DNA of 62,080 nucleotides, taken from IMG/VR virus record IMGVR_UViG_3300031963_000147, positions 1 to 62,080 of that record; one strand, 5' to 3'. A model generated the notes under the pieces. The model was not told where the DNA came from, ran no database searches, and was given only the letters and a program-made list of their open reading frames with translations. Positions within the stretch are counted from its first letter, which is position 1; each line of letters begins with the position of its first letter. Positions 37,014 through 45,956 of this stretch are shown here, one piece after another. Position numbers and translations under genes: made by a program. Origin of the DNA: a virus.

Positions 37014-38414
37014 TTACGGTTTCTGCAAATACACGCACTGAGAAAGAGCGCGTTGTCCGAAGCCCATGAATGAGCGCATACCGAATGCGCGTTCATTAGC
37101 CTCGTTGGTAGGTCCGCCGTCAGCCAACCATCCAAGTGTACCAGTATTACCGATCAGGTTGTACTTGCCAAGAGACTTGTACCCCATTTCGATGATACCC
37201 ACAGGATTGTTGTTTCCGTCCTTCACGCGAACTGCTGGTGCTACAAAGCCCGCAGTAAGGAAAAGGTTGTTTGTCGGGTCAACACCAAACACACGATTTG
37301 CATCGTAGGAGATGTTGAGCTGACGGTTGTTCAGCGTCACGCCGTCGAGGATGGCCGTGTTCACGTCGAAACGACGGAGCAAACCATTACCAGACTGAGG
37401 AACGTTTTCGAACAGCAACTGCTCGGTGTGAGCAATAGACTGATTTACGTTCAGGTCGGTCACGGCAGACTGAGACACAAACATGCCTTGGAACGCACGG
37501 TAAGTGGTCTTTGGGTACATGTTCATAATTGGACCGAAAACGCCATTGGCTTTTACGGTGTCAATCACAGTGCGCTGCTGAGCGAGGGTGGCTGCGCCGG
37601 CGGTGTAGTTTACCAGTGTAGCGTCGGTGGAGAAGGCGTCCCACATACCGCGTGTGGTCATTGCCTGACCAGTTGCAGAAGTGTAGGCTCCGAGCCACAT
37701 TGCGCCTGCCTGCTGAACTGCCATGCGGCGTTCGCAGTCCATAACCTGCTTGTCTCCCCACATGGCGATAGCGTTTCCGTTTTCGTCAGTGTTGATCCAG
37801 AGCTGGTCGGTGAGAACGTCGGCAGTGGTTTTGATCTTTTCAGCAAAGCGCTGGAGCTTGGCAGACTGCTTTTCCACGTAGCTGTCCTTAGCATCTGGAA
37901 GTGACTGCGCGTCTTCCTGTTCTGCCAGGGTGTAGATCGCGTATTCCTTACCGGCTGAAGGCACAGTCCAGTTTGTGCCCTGAGAAGACACTGCTGTAAT
38001 TGTGAAGTCAGTACCGCCGTCAACGATGTTGGTGATTTGACCACGATTGACAGTTGGACCCATATCAATGATACGGTCGCCAATACGAGGGTAAATGCTT
38101 CGTTGTGATCCCAGGGTGTTAATCAGGGATGTGTTGATCGTAAACACCAGTGTGGTTGTCGCTGTTCCTGCGTCAGCCTTAACAACGATTTTCTCGTTGA
38201 AAGGAAGTTCGTCGAACCAGTTCCATCCGTCGGAGTTGTTTACAATGCGTCGTGCGCCCTGCATTTTCCAGAACACAAGTTCTTTGTAATACGGGTCGTT
38301 ACCGTAAGCGTCAATCATTTTTGACGCAAACTGCGGAGTAACGATGTCCAGACCTGTCATCCAAGTGTGCTGGTTGACCTGGCCGGAGTATGAGTTTGCG
38401 GGTTGAATTGCCAT
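37014..38414 (-). CDS. Major capsid protein
   Basis: The 466-residue product follows scaffold and portal in canonical order and is closely followed by a terminator. The sequence is consistent with an HK97-fold capsid subunit. It has an N-terminal arm, a long helix region (DSYVEKQSAKLQRFAEKIKT) around residue 180, a Gly/Thr-rich P-domain and an aromatic C-terminus (FMGFGQRALSQCVYL). I assign it by order, size and texture rather than by a diagnostic motif. The start is the ATG at 38414. Confidence 0.82.
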   Translation of the reverse strand: MAIQPANSYSGQVNQHTWMTGLDIVTPQFASKMIDAYGNDPYYKELVFWKMQGARRIVNNSDGWNWFDELPFNEKIVVKADAGTATTTLVFTINTSLINTLGSQRSIYPRIGDRIIDMGPTVNRGQITNIVDGGTDFTITAVSSQGTNWTVPSAGKEYAIYTLAEQEDAQSLPDAKDSYVEKQSAKLQRFAEKIKTTADVLTDQLWINTDENGNAIAMWGDKQVMDCERRMAVQQAGAMWLGAYTSATGQAMTTRGMWDAFSTDATLVNYTAGAATLAQQRTVIDTVKANGVFGPIMNMYPKTTYRAFQGMFVSQSAVTDLNVNQSIAHTEQLLFENVPQSGNGLLRRFDVNTAILDGVTLNNRQLNISYDANRVFGVDPTNNLFLTAGFVAPAVRVKDGNNNPVGIIEMGYKSLGKYNLIGNTGTLGWLADGGPTNEANERAFGMRSFMGFGQRALSQCVYLQKP

Positions 38415-38454
38415 TTTCGTTTAAAGTTGTGTGGTTTTTGGCGGAAATTTTCAA

Positions 38455-39612
38455 TCAGGATCCAAACGCTTGTTCGAATGCTGACTGGCCGACAGGGGCC
38501 GCCGTTCTTCCCAGCGACGCAAACGGATCACCTCCGTTCGCTGCGATTTTTTTCGCCTCTGCCAAGTAATGACCTTTCACCTTGTCTTTCAGGGCAGAAA
38601 GGTTATCTTGGAGAAACTTTGCGATGCCTGCCTCGTCCATTGCGCTACGGAGTATGGCCTGCTGCACGATGTTAATGCCTTTTTCATCAGGCTTTGTTGA
38701 TACGAACAACTGATTCATGGCTCTCAGAGCATTTTTTACCGTGTCTTCACCGACTGCTACTGACAGCGATAATTCTCCGAGTTCTGGATCAGTTATTTTT
38801 ATCGTCCGAGGTGCTGAACTTTCGGAAAGAACTTTTTGAACCACCGGTTTCCATTGTTCAAAATTCTCTCCGGCCAGCTTATCTGCCTCTGCTTTTTGCT
38901 CTTGCAAAGATGAATAAAAATCTTTTGGCGACTTTATTGCCTCCAATTTTTGTTCAACATTTTTAAACAGGCCAATAGCCTTGATCTGAAGAGTGTCTTT
39001 TTCCTCTTCGTCAAGCAGGCTGGCATCCTCAATGTTGGGATTTACGCCGTGCTCTTTGGCAACTGCTTTGTAAACTTTGTCCCATCCCATTTCGGCAAGC
39101 TCAGGACTTTCCAAAAGCCTTGCTGCTGTAATAACAGCCAGCGGATTTTGTTTTACAGTATCCTTGCTCATGCCAACAATGTTCTTCATGGCTTTTTCAT
39201 CCTCAATCCCTGTTTGATTGTAAAAGTTAATCATGGGAGCAAACTTCTCCGGAATAGGATTCTTCGCGGACTGAAGTGTTGAAAAAGTTGATTCGATCTC
39301 AGTTTTCTTTGACCGGTATTCGCGGGCGTCATTTACATACGCCAACAGGTCGTCTTTTGATTTGATGTCTTCTCCAAATTCTGAGAAGTTGAATTCAGCA
39401 CTTGCGCCGGCATTGGCCGCCGGAGCCGCAGCACCTTCTCCAGCAGGTTTTTGTGCCCCGCCGTTACCTTCGCCTCCATCTCCGCCTGGAGCCTGTCTCT
39501 TCTCCGGATTGGCGGTGTAATATTCTTCAACCTTTGTGGCGGTTGTTTGCTCGTCCCATCCTTCCATCTGGTGTGAGAACTTCAATTCATCAGGTATCTG
39601 AGTGTTTTCCAT
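38455..39612 (-). CDS. Capsid scaffolding protein
   Basis: A 385-residue, highly charged, helical protein with an acidic N-terminus, a Gly/Ala/Pro-rich linker at about 42-72 and Lys/Glu-rich coiled coil through most of the rest. It has a basic, flexible C-terminus. These are the usual marks of a scaffolding protein, whose C-terminus contacts the capsid protein. Its place between portal and major capsid genes is the classical scaffold position. No protease motif is visible. Confidence 0.75.
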   Translation of the reverse strand: MENTQIPDELKFSHQMEGWDEQTTATKVEEYYTANPEKRQAPGGDGGEGNGGAQKPAGEGAAAPAANAGASAEFNFSEFGEDIKSKDDLLAYVNDAREYRSKKTEIESTFSTLQSAKNPIPEKFAPMINFYNQTGIEDEKAMKNIVGMSKDTVKQNPLAVITAARLLESPELAEMGWDKVYKAVAKEHGVNPNIEDASLLDEEEKDTLQIKAIGLFKNVEQKLEAIKSPKDFYSSLQEQKAEADKLAGENFEQWKPVVQKVLSESSAPRTIKITDPELGELSLSVAVGEDTVKNALRAMNQLFVSTKPDEKGINIVQQAILRSAMDEAGIAKFLQDNLSALKDKVKGHYLAEAKKIAANGGDPFASLGRTAAPVGQSAFEQAFGS

Positions 39613-39632
39613 AGCTATAAATTAATTGTTGT

Positions 39633-41885
39633 TTACGCGGCTGGTTGGTTTACGCCTTCAAGAGACTTTTCCAAGACAATTTTCTCTTTGTCTCCCTGAA
39701 GTTGTTGCTGATTAACGGTCAGGTCTGCTTCCATCTGCTTTTGAATCTTGCTGCCATTAATCATTTCAAGCAGTTGGGCTTTCATCTGTTCGGTTTTCTG
39801 TTTTTGCTGTTCGGCTACGGCTGCTGACTGCTGCTGACCCTGGAATGTTTCCTGTGCCGCTGCGGATCTTTCCTCTGCCTGTTTTCTTGCTGCGCGTTCT
39901 TCAGATACAGCGAGCATCCATGCTGCCATCTGCATGTTTCCGTTTTCAAGTTCGTTCTTGATTGAAATGGCATCCGAAGTAGAAACTCCAGCGTATCCGT
40001 TTTTACCGGCTTTAATAGATTCAGCCAAAAGCGTTTCAATGAACTGCTTATCCCTTGCGCTCGGCTTGGCAATGATCTTTGTACCAATTTCATTCAGTGA
40101 ATGTGCTTCTTCTTCCATCACCGCACGCACGTATTGTGAGCCAACGGTGCGGGAATAGTATTCCTGTGCGGACTTTACATACTTGATCTTCTGAATCAGT
40201 TTGGCTGCAATTTTCTGAGCCAGTCTTGTCTTCAAGCGATTGTATGTGCTGATAAGGACGTAAAGAGCGCCCTGTGTAGCGGCGATTTCCTGTTCTCCCA
40301 ATCGAACAAGCTCTGGTCTTTGATCTGGATTTGCAGCTACTGCGTTGGTAAGGCCGGCAAGCGACTGAATCTGCATGGTGCAAATGTCAATTTGCCTTTG
40401 AATCACTTCCAGACCCTGTTGACCTACCGGCGGAATGTGGAAAATACCGGATTTAGGGTCAATTCTACCAAGCGTATCGCCTCTGGTGGCAATGAATACG
40501 TTTCCGGTGTCTTCCGCCAACTGAACAACGTCTGCGCCTTTCAGTATTCCATGGCCGAAGTCCATGTTTGCCAAAATACCAACGTCAAAAACGGTTTTTT
40601 CGCCTTTTACGCTCTGGCGTAGCGCTCTTTGTTTAAGAACGCACATCTGAATTTCATCCAGCCATGGTTTCCATGCCTGAACAATAGAAATGTCCCCAGT
40701 GTAGACCTGAACATAAGGGAAGGCAGGGCATCCGTCAGGTAAAAATGTTAGGTTTTTCTCCTGTCCATAGTCTACTACATACGGGAAGCCGCAAACCCTG
40801 ATACCGCAATAAATCTTGGTGTAATCGTAGGTCTCGGTCTTCTTGTTTTCCTTGTTAACTACCTTTCCGTATTCCTCTGGGAACATTTTGCCATCACTGG
40901 TCTTTGTCCAGTATTCGGTGTCAATGCTTTTGAAATAAAAACGGAATACACGCACCATCATGTCATAGTACGGGAACCGCTGAGTAACCGGATCTCGATT
41001 TACATAATTGTCGAGATTGTACCCTTTGTTGTTTTGGAAATTTGACCTGGCAATTTTCAGAATTTCTTCATCAGTCATGCCCGGATATGCCTCTTTGAGC
41101 TTTGGAATAAGCTCTTCCATGGTCATCCATTCGTAGTTTCCGGCATACGGCGGCTCTACTGTTTCATCTTTGATATAGGCCGTTTTAAAATCAAGAGCCG
41201 GAATGACCGTAAATCCTAACGAACCGTCTTTGTTGTCGTGAATCCGCGCATAAACGTGACTGGTAAGCAGCATTTCATCAATCGCTACTCCGCTTTGATA
41301 GTCTTCCCAGTTTGAAATAGCAAAAGCGTTTTCAACCATCTTGCTTAGGCCGGTTTCAAACTGAAGGTTGAATCCGCCCATTTTCTCATACATAGCAAGT
41401 TCGGGCAGGCTCTCCGGTGTCCAGTAGTGGTTTTTCAGCGGAACGCCCACCTGCTGACGGAGGGCGTTTTCCTGTGAATCATGCCACAGAAAAGATTTCA
41501 GGTATGACTTTTTTCCTCTGGCTTGCTTTGAAAGTGATTCAATCTGAATGTTGTATTCATTCTTTTTGATTTCAGAATGAAGCGTCGATCTGTGCTTTCT
41601 GGCTTCGGGGTGAATCTCCATCGAGATATTGTTGTATCCCCGGCGGAGCGTTCCGTCTTTTTTGGTTCCCCTGAATCGCTTTTCGTACTGAGTAGGATCT
41701 TGTCTTCCTTCCAGGTAAGTTCTCATTACCGAATAGAAGTTCATGTAGTCATTTCCTCCCCACTGCCAGCGAAGGTCTCGTTGGTCGTTCAAAAGAGCCT
41801 CAGAGACTTGAAGCCCGTATTCCTTTGACGCCTTTACTTTAGGGTCAACGTTTGAACTGGGGTAAGCGGTAATAACTGTATCCAT
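39633..41885 (-). CDS. Portal protein
   Basis: This 750-residue protein directly follows terminase, as portals do. It has the long helix-rich C-terminus (Gln/Lys/Glu repeats such as EERAARKQAEERSAAAQETF) that forms the portal barrel or crown. An N-terminal clip/wing part contains WGGNDYMNFYSVMRTYLEG. Twelve copies would form the DNA-entry ring at one capsid vertex. The ATG at 41885 is used; the frame extends upstream to a TTG, but a TAnnTTTG box lies there. Confidence 0.82.
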   Translation of the reverse strand: MDTVITAYPSSNVDPKVKASKEYGLQVSEALLNDQRDLRWQWGGNDYMNFYSVMRTYLEGRQDPTQYEKRFRGTKKDGTLRRGYNNISMEIHPEARKHRSTLHSEIKKNEYNIQIESLSKQARGKKSYLKSFLWHDSQENALRQQVGVPLKNHYWTPESLPELAMYEKMGGFNLQFETGLSKMVENAFAISNWEDYQSGVAIDEMLLTSHVYARIHDNKDGSLGFTVIPALDFKTAYIKDETVEPPYAGNYEWMTMEELIPKLKEAYPGMTDEEILKIARSNFQNNKGYNLDNYVNRDPVTQRFPYYDMMVRVFRFYFKSIDTEYWTKTSDGKMFPEEYGKVVNKENKKTETYDYTKIYCGIRVCGFPYVVDYGQEKNLTFLPDGCPAFPYVQVYTGDISIVQAWKPWLDEIQMCVLKQRALRQSVKGEKTVFDVGILANMDFGHGILKGADVVQLAEDTGNVFIATRGDTLGRIDPKSGIFHIPPVGQQGLEVIQRQIDICTMQIQSLAGLTNAVAANPDQRPELVRLGEQEIAATQGALYVLISTYNRLKTRLAQKIAAKLIQKIKYVKSAQEYYSRTVGSQYVRAVMEEEAHSLNEIGTKIIAKPSARDKQFIETLLAESIKAGKNGYAGVSTSDAISIKNELENGNMQMAAWMLAVSEERAARKQAEERSAAAQETFQGQQQSAAVAEQQKQKTEQMKAQLLEMINGSKIQKQMEADLTVNQQQLQGDKEKIVLEKSLEGVNQPAA

Positions 41886-41891
41886 TGGATG

Positions 41892-41899
41892 CAAAACTA
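41892..41899 (-). promoter_or_regulatory. TAnnTTTG promoter before portal
   Basis: TAGTTTTG on the minus strand, 6 bases before the portal ATG. A TTG lies about 21 bases further upstream, the spacing expected for the Bacteroidota -33 element. This is the best-matched promoter in the late region. Confidence 0.6.
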
Positions 41900-41903
41900 T
41901 AAA

Positions 41904-44384
41904 TTATTCTCCATCAAGTGCAAAATCGTATAAATCAGTTCCGTCAAACACATTTGAGCTCTGATCCATTACGTCTGCATAATGTGATTCAGACCCCATC
42001 AGCGCAACTCCAAGCGCCGCCACAAGGTCGTTCTTTGGAAGATCATCTGGTGTTTCAACTTGGGAAATTTGTTCACACAGTTCCAGTGATGATTCTCTTT
42101 GGATGTCATATCTCACATAGTCACGCACTGAATTAAGAAGACGTTGCTTTTCTTCTCCCTGTGTTCGAACTCCGGGAAAATCGTTCAATCTTCCGGTGAC
42201 TGGATCAATCAAGTAGAGAATGTATCCCCAAACTTTCCATTCCCTGAATTTCTTCAGGATGACGGTCACGTTTGTTTCTGTTGATACATAAGAGCCATAC
42301 AATACGGCTGCCATCAACATATCTTCTGCATATTCATCCGTAGTGTCTGGCCTGTACAGATAGGTAAGGGCCGTGGTCCGGCTTTTCCAAATGTTACGTG
42401 GTGTACCGTCCGGATCTGCTTGGAAGTCTCTTTTGTAGTGCATTACGCCGCCTCCTTTGGACAGCTTTTTACTTCGGGTATCTTTCAGGTCGTATGCAAA
42501 CGGGTCAGTACCAAGAACAAATCGGTGGCGGACCGATTGTGATGGTCCCCACCATCCAGAAATTGAATCGTATTCCTTTTTGTTTTTCCATTCATCCGCC
42601 GGCTGGATATACATTTTGAATTTTCCTTTGCCTGGCTCTGCATCCTTGATTAAAACATTGGAAAGTTCATTTGTCTTCAGAAGAATGCCGTTTACTTCTT
42701 TGTGCTTAAACATGCTTCCGCCTTCCCATTCCAGATTCACTTCTCTTCCCTGCGGAGCTTCAGTGTCAAATTGCAAATACTCAATTTGCTTATTTAAACC
42801 CTCCATGTCCCATGTGTCTTGCGCTTGCGGAGGTCGGCTTGCTTCTCGAATATTGAAAGGATTGTTTCGAACTAAATAATCATACGTTTCGTAGTCTCCT
42901 ATCTCTTTAGCGGCAAGGCGTTCGCCGTTCAAATACGTTCTGCCTCCAATGTGCATTAATTCTCCCTTCAGATTGATATACGGCTCTTCCGGATCTTCAA
43001 TGATTGATTCTCCAAATTCATCAATACACTTGTCAAATCCATCAAAAGCAGGATTGAACAATGCAACAAGCCACGAAGGTGTTCTGCCTATATCAGTCCT
43101 TTTGTGATTGACCGACATCATAAATAACTGGAAGAATTCCCTTCCACCACCGGTAAACTGACCAAATGTGGAGAAGTACATGGCAAAACCAATGATCTCG
43201 TTGGAAACAGAAAGCGTCTCCCTGATCGTCCCCATGTGATCTTCTACAATACCTCCCTGCTCGTCCTTTCCGGATTCATCATTTCCATAGGTCCATAATC
43301 TGTTTCCGTCTACTGAAGTCATCTTCGAAGTACGAATAAGAATCTGGCCGTTGTGAGGACTTAATCCCAGATCAATAGCGCCTCTGTTCTTCGGTGAAAA
43401 GACTATCTTCTCTTCATAAACTCTGTGAGACGGCTTAAAGAAAAAAGGAACCGCCAAAAATGGAATCTTGACTTTCTCGGTATAAACGTCATCTTTTGCA
43501 GTGGTTTCTGATCTGGCCTGAATGATAAACCTTTCGCCTTTTGCCCGGAGCGTGCGGCAAACTCCTTTGCATCCCATGATGTAGGTCTTACCCTGTCCGC
43601 GCCTGGTTGCCCATACTACTCCGGCAATCGTTCTCTCTCCTTTGACTGTGCCTCCTTTTGAAGTATCAATCACATAAAATCCTTCATCCAGCTCGTAGTA
43701 GTTAATTCCCATGCGCTTTACATACATCAGCGCTGAGTTTTTCAAATTGAAATAACGTTCTACAATTTTGCCTTTTTCTTTACATGTCAGCTTGAATGTG
43801 TAATAGGCATCGGTAGTTGTTTCTGCCCACTTCAGGAATATGAATGTTCTTCGATCAATGTCACGATAAAACGGAAGCCCGTCTTCGCGTGATCGGTTCA
43901 TAATCGGATAGAATCCCAGGTAGAAATAGTGATCTCCGTCTATGTACGTTGGTCTGCCATTGATAAAACAGAACCATCCGTCTATCCACCTGTTTTTGGT
44001 CGTCTTAATCCATTGCAGTTCTGATTCATATTCTGCGGGATTCTCTTCAATCGCGTCCCAGATTTGTTCAGGCTCAGGAAATACCGGTTTCTTTTCTTTT
44101 CGACTTAATTCATCTGCCAGTGTTTGAACAAGCGTCTGAATTTTTGCCGGAACCTCAAAAATTTTCATCTTGTCCCGGTAGTAGTCAAACTTCTGTTTCT
44201 TCGGGCTCAGCCCATATCCGGGAATTTCTTTGATTAACTCTTCGTATGGAAGATTCTTGTACGCAAAAAAGGATTCAACAGTGGGAATTTCAAGACAAAT
44301 AGCAAATTCTCCATTTTTCCCTCCTAAATCAGCATCGTACTGATTGTAGTAGATATGCGTTTGCTCTTTCTTGTATTCAAACAT
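41904..44384 (-). CDS. terL: Terminase large subunit
   Basis: The 826-residue protein contains the packaging ATPase and nuclease. Walker A is RRGQGKTY at 261-268 (K266), inside GVVWATRRGQGKT. A likely Walker B/catalytic acid pair is at D369-E370 (NRLWTYGNDESGK). The RNase H-like nuclease begins near VLGTDPFAY at 623-631 (D627), with further acids toward the C-terminus (PKNDLVAALGVALM). It pumps DNA into the prohead through the portal. Its size fits Bacteroidota podovirus terminases. The start is the ATG at 44384; the codon before it is TTG. Confidence 0.92.
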   Translation of the reverse strand: MFEYKKEQTHIYYNQYDADLGGKNGEFAICLEIPTVESFFAYKNLPYEELIKEIPGYGLSPKKQKFDYYRDKMKIFEVPAKIQTLVQTLADELSRKEKKPVFPEPEQIWDAIEENPAEYESELQWIKTTKNRWIDGWFCFINGRPTYIDGDHYFYLGFYPIMNRSREDGLPFYRDIDRRTFIFLKWAETTTDAYYTFKLTCKEKGKIVERYFNLKNSALMYVKRMGINYYELDEGFYVIDTSKGGTVKGERTIAGVVWATRRGQGKTYIMGCKGVCRTLRAKGERFIIQARSETTAKDDVYTEKVKIPFLAVPFFFKPSHRVYEEKIVFSPKNRGAIDLGLSPHNGQILIRTSKMTSVDGNRLWTYGNDESGKDEQGGIVEDHMGTIRETLSVSNEIIGFAMYFSTFGQFTGGGREFFQLFMMSVNHKRTDIGRTPSWLVALFNPAFDGFDKCIDEFGESIIEDPEEPYINLKGELMHIGGRTYLNGERLAAKEIGDYETYDYLVRNNPFNIREASRPPQAQDTWDMEGLNKQIEYLQFDTEAPQGREVNLEWEGGSMFKHKEVNGILLKTNELSNVLIKDAEPGKGKFKMYIQPADEWKNKKEYDSISGWWGPSQSVRHRFVLGTDPFAYDLKDTRSKKLSKGGGVMHYKRDFQADPDGTPRNIWKSRTTALTYLYRPDTTDEYAEDMLMAAVLYGSYVSTETNVTVILKKFREWKVWGYILYLIDPVTGRLNDFPGVRTQGEEKQRLLNSVRDYVRYDIQRESSLELCEQISQVETPDDLPKNDLVAALGVALMGSESHYADVMDQSSNVFDGTDLYDFALDGE

Positions 44385-44390
44385 CAATCA

Positions 44391-44398
44391 CAAAAGTA
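44391..44398 (-). promoter_or_regulatory. TAnnTTTG box before terL
   Basis: TACTTTTG on the minus strand, 6 bases before the terL ATG. A non-coding gap with a terminator lies upstream, so terL probably starts its own transcript. Confidence 0.55.
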
Positions 44399-44810
44399 TG
44401 TGATTTTTTTTTAGACTTTAACTGTAAAGATTATTGTTATGAATAAAGAACTTCGGGTGTTTGATGCTGAGGAAAAGCACAGTTGTCCCATCCTTGCGTA
44501 AACAAGTCTGGACTGTACTTGATCCGGATAACTTCGGTATGTCTCGACGCCTCGGATTCGCACATTCATGTATGCAGAACATGAAATTTGCATCCATCGT
44601 TGAGCGTTATCTGCCTCGCTCCTGCTTCGGGTCTGATGCTTGTCTTCCCGCCTGAATTTCGCAGATCCAACAGTTTCAGGTTGTGTGCTATACCGCTGCT
44701 GTTAACCAACCGGCCTCACCCGCCTTACGTGACGGTTTATTGTTTAAGCTCACTTTCTTGCTGCTGTTTCTTTGGCTCAAAGTGCGCAGAGAACCAAAGT
44801 TCAGGGCAAC

Positions 44811-44835
44811 AAAAAAGCCCGTGTGGAGACCGGGC
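44811..44835 (-). terminator. Rho-independent terminator
   Basis: On the minus strand GCCCG-GTCTCCACA-CGGGC is followed by TTTTTT. It ends the folding/small-gene transcript before terL. Confidence 0.82.
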
Positions 44836-44876
44836 CTTTCTGCTTATCGTTTCGGAGAAGTCTTTTAACTCTCCTC

Positions 44877-44907
44877 CACTTAGTCATCTCTCCACAATGA
44901 GTAAGTG
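44877..44907. other. Imperfect 11-bp hairpin
   Basis: CACTTAGTCAT and ATGAGTAAGTG pair except for one central G/G mismatch, around a 9-base loop. It lies between the 60-residue gene (stop 44990) and the terminator. It may stabilise mRNA 3' ends or be a protein site. Confidence 0.45.
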
Positions 44908-44989
44908 TTCGATTGTATGTTTAAAACACATTCCGCTGAATGATCGGGACAAATATAAATCTCAATTTTTATTCAAAGCAAATTTATTT

Positions 44990-45172
44990 TCAAAAACCTC
45001 TGTCATACTTGGAAGTAAAATGCCAAAGGCCGCATTTTTCGCACAAATACGGGCGGATAGGTATTTTATCCTTCCGGAACCGCTGGCCTCTGTTTTTGGG
45101 GTGCTTCTTGTATTGATTCAGCACTGTGCGGGCCTCTTTTTCAGAAACAAATCCTTTTTTCGAGCAAGCCAT
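44990..45172 (-). CDS. Small zinc-ribbon-like protein (60 aa)
   Basis: The 60-residue protein is basic (KKGFVSEKEARTVLNQYKKH) and ends with YLCEKCGLWHFTS, a CxxC...H pattern like a zinc knuckle. Similar short CxxCxxWH proteins are widespread in phages and mobile elements, with unknown roles. It is preceded by an exact TACCTTTG box 5 bases from its ATG. It lies at the end of the small-gene cluster before the terminator. Confidence 0.72.
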   Translation of the reverse strand: MACSKKGFVSEKEARTVLNQYKKHPKNRGQRFRKDKIPIRPYLCEKCGLWHFTSKYDRGF

Positions 45173-45177
45173 AGGCG

Positions 45178-45185
45178 CAAAGGTA
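45178..45185 (-). promoter_or_regulatory. TAnnTTTG box before the zinc-ribbon gene
   Basis: TACCTTTG on the minus strand, 5 bases before the ATG at 45172 and just after the upstream stop at 45188. No clear -33 TTG is visible. Confidence 0.45.
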
Positions 45186-45187
45186 AA

Positions 45188-45763
45188 TCACTTCCTGTAC
45201 TTCTGGTATTTTGCCGTTAGCCGGTGACTGTACCTGGATGGAACATCCTTTTTGGTGTAATCCCACATGATCTGAACCCACAGCCTGTCTTCAATGGTGT
45301 GTTTTCCGGAAAGTATGCGCTTGATCCGCATGTGCCTGGTTACAAAGTTTGGCTCCAGAGCAATAAAAAGGTGGTCGATCATCAACGCCCGGTATTTCGG
45401 CATGTGCACCGACTTGAAAAATTGTGATTCACCTATTTTGTCGATTGTGGCCTGCATCAATCCGCGTATGCGAAGATCTTCGGCCACAGACAACAGTTTT
45501 GAAGCCCGTCTTTTTTTTGCCTTCCTGTGCATGATGGTGATTGCGTTTTTCTTTTTCCTGTATTCCTGTTTGCGCAGGACTTTTTCCCACATATCTACCA
45601 CTGAGTGATCCCAGTTTATGTTCCCTTTGCGTAAAATATTCGCATACCGGTCTCTTGGCCTTCTGCCATTGTACATTTTGAACAACGACCGGATAGAATA
45701 GCGATTTATAGCTACTCTCTTCACTATTGCAGCGGCCTTATGGTAATCTTTTGCGCTTGGCAT
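45188..45763 (-). CDS. Basic hypothetical protein (191 aa)
   Basis: Very basic throughout (RKQEYRKKKNAITIMHRKAKKRRAS and similar, rich in Lys/Arg), with helical character and no catalytic motif. This suggests nucleic-acid binding. The ATG at 45763 (MPSAKDYHK) is taken as start; the frame extends upstream only to a TTG. It overlaps the end of the 72-residue gene by 26 bases. No family recognised. Confidence 0.6.
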   Translation of the reverse strand: MPSAKDYHKAAAIVKRVAINRYSIRSLFKMYNGRRPRDRYANILRKGNINWDHSVVDMWEKVLRKQEYRKKKNAITIMHRKAKKRRASKLLSVAEDLRIRGLMQATIDKIGESQFFKSVHMPKYRALMIDHLFIALEPNFVTRHMRIKRILSGKHTIEDRLWVQIMWDYTKKDVPSRYSHRLTAKYQKYRK

Positions 45764-45956
45764 ATACCCTGTATGAATCAGCAAACCTTATGTGCTCCGG
45801 AACGCAGATAAAAACCGTTCCCTCAGTGGATTCAATGATGCCAATAGTGTTGCCATTGAAAACACCCCATTTATGGAATATTCCGAGGTGAGCGCCCATA
45901 AAATTGGCTTTGCGCTGCTCGTCCATTTTGTAAAAAAGAACTCGTCTGCCTGTCAT
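45738..45956 (-). CDS. Small hypothetical protein (72 aa)
   Basis: The protein MTGRRVLFYKMDEQRKANFM... has a beta-rich middle (GIIESTEGTVFICVPEHIRF), like a small SH3 or barrel domain. The ATG at 45956 gives an ATGA overlap with the upstream gene stop; a longer TTG-initiated frame is less likely. No family recognised. Confidence 0.55.
   Translation of the reverse strand: MTGRRVLFYKMDEQRKANFMGAHLGIFHKWGVFNGNTIGIIESTEGTVFICVPEHIRFADSYRVYAKRKRLP

Larger units (their letters stand above)
44399..44989 (-). other. 590-bp gap upstream of terL; candidate structured RNA
   Basis: No convincing gene lies here. On the minus strand, after a terminator (44811-44835), the tract 44,460-44,760 shows several possible stems: CCTGAA/TTCAGG, GAGCG/CGCTC and CCG-AAGTTATC-CGG. 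Three adjacent blocks at 44551-44538, 44537-44524 and 44523-44510 recall the R, P8 and S elements of a group I ribozyme core (GAGACATA, a small hairpin, then CAAGTACAGTCC). The match is partial and P7 pairing is imperfect. Alternatives are a packaging (pac/cos) region or another phage RNA. Confidence 0.3.

Noticed and set aside
44411-44593. 60-residue minus-strand ORF upstream of terL
   Set aside because: It has an ATG, but it lies in the structured non-coding gap, ends next to the terL promoter and shows no coherent domain. Kept as non-coding, with low certainty.
44588-45220. 210-residue plus-strand ORF
   Set aside because: It runs antisense to the 60-residue zinc-ribbon gene and through the minus-strand terminator. 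Its composition is not protein-like.
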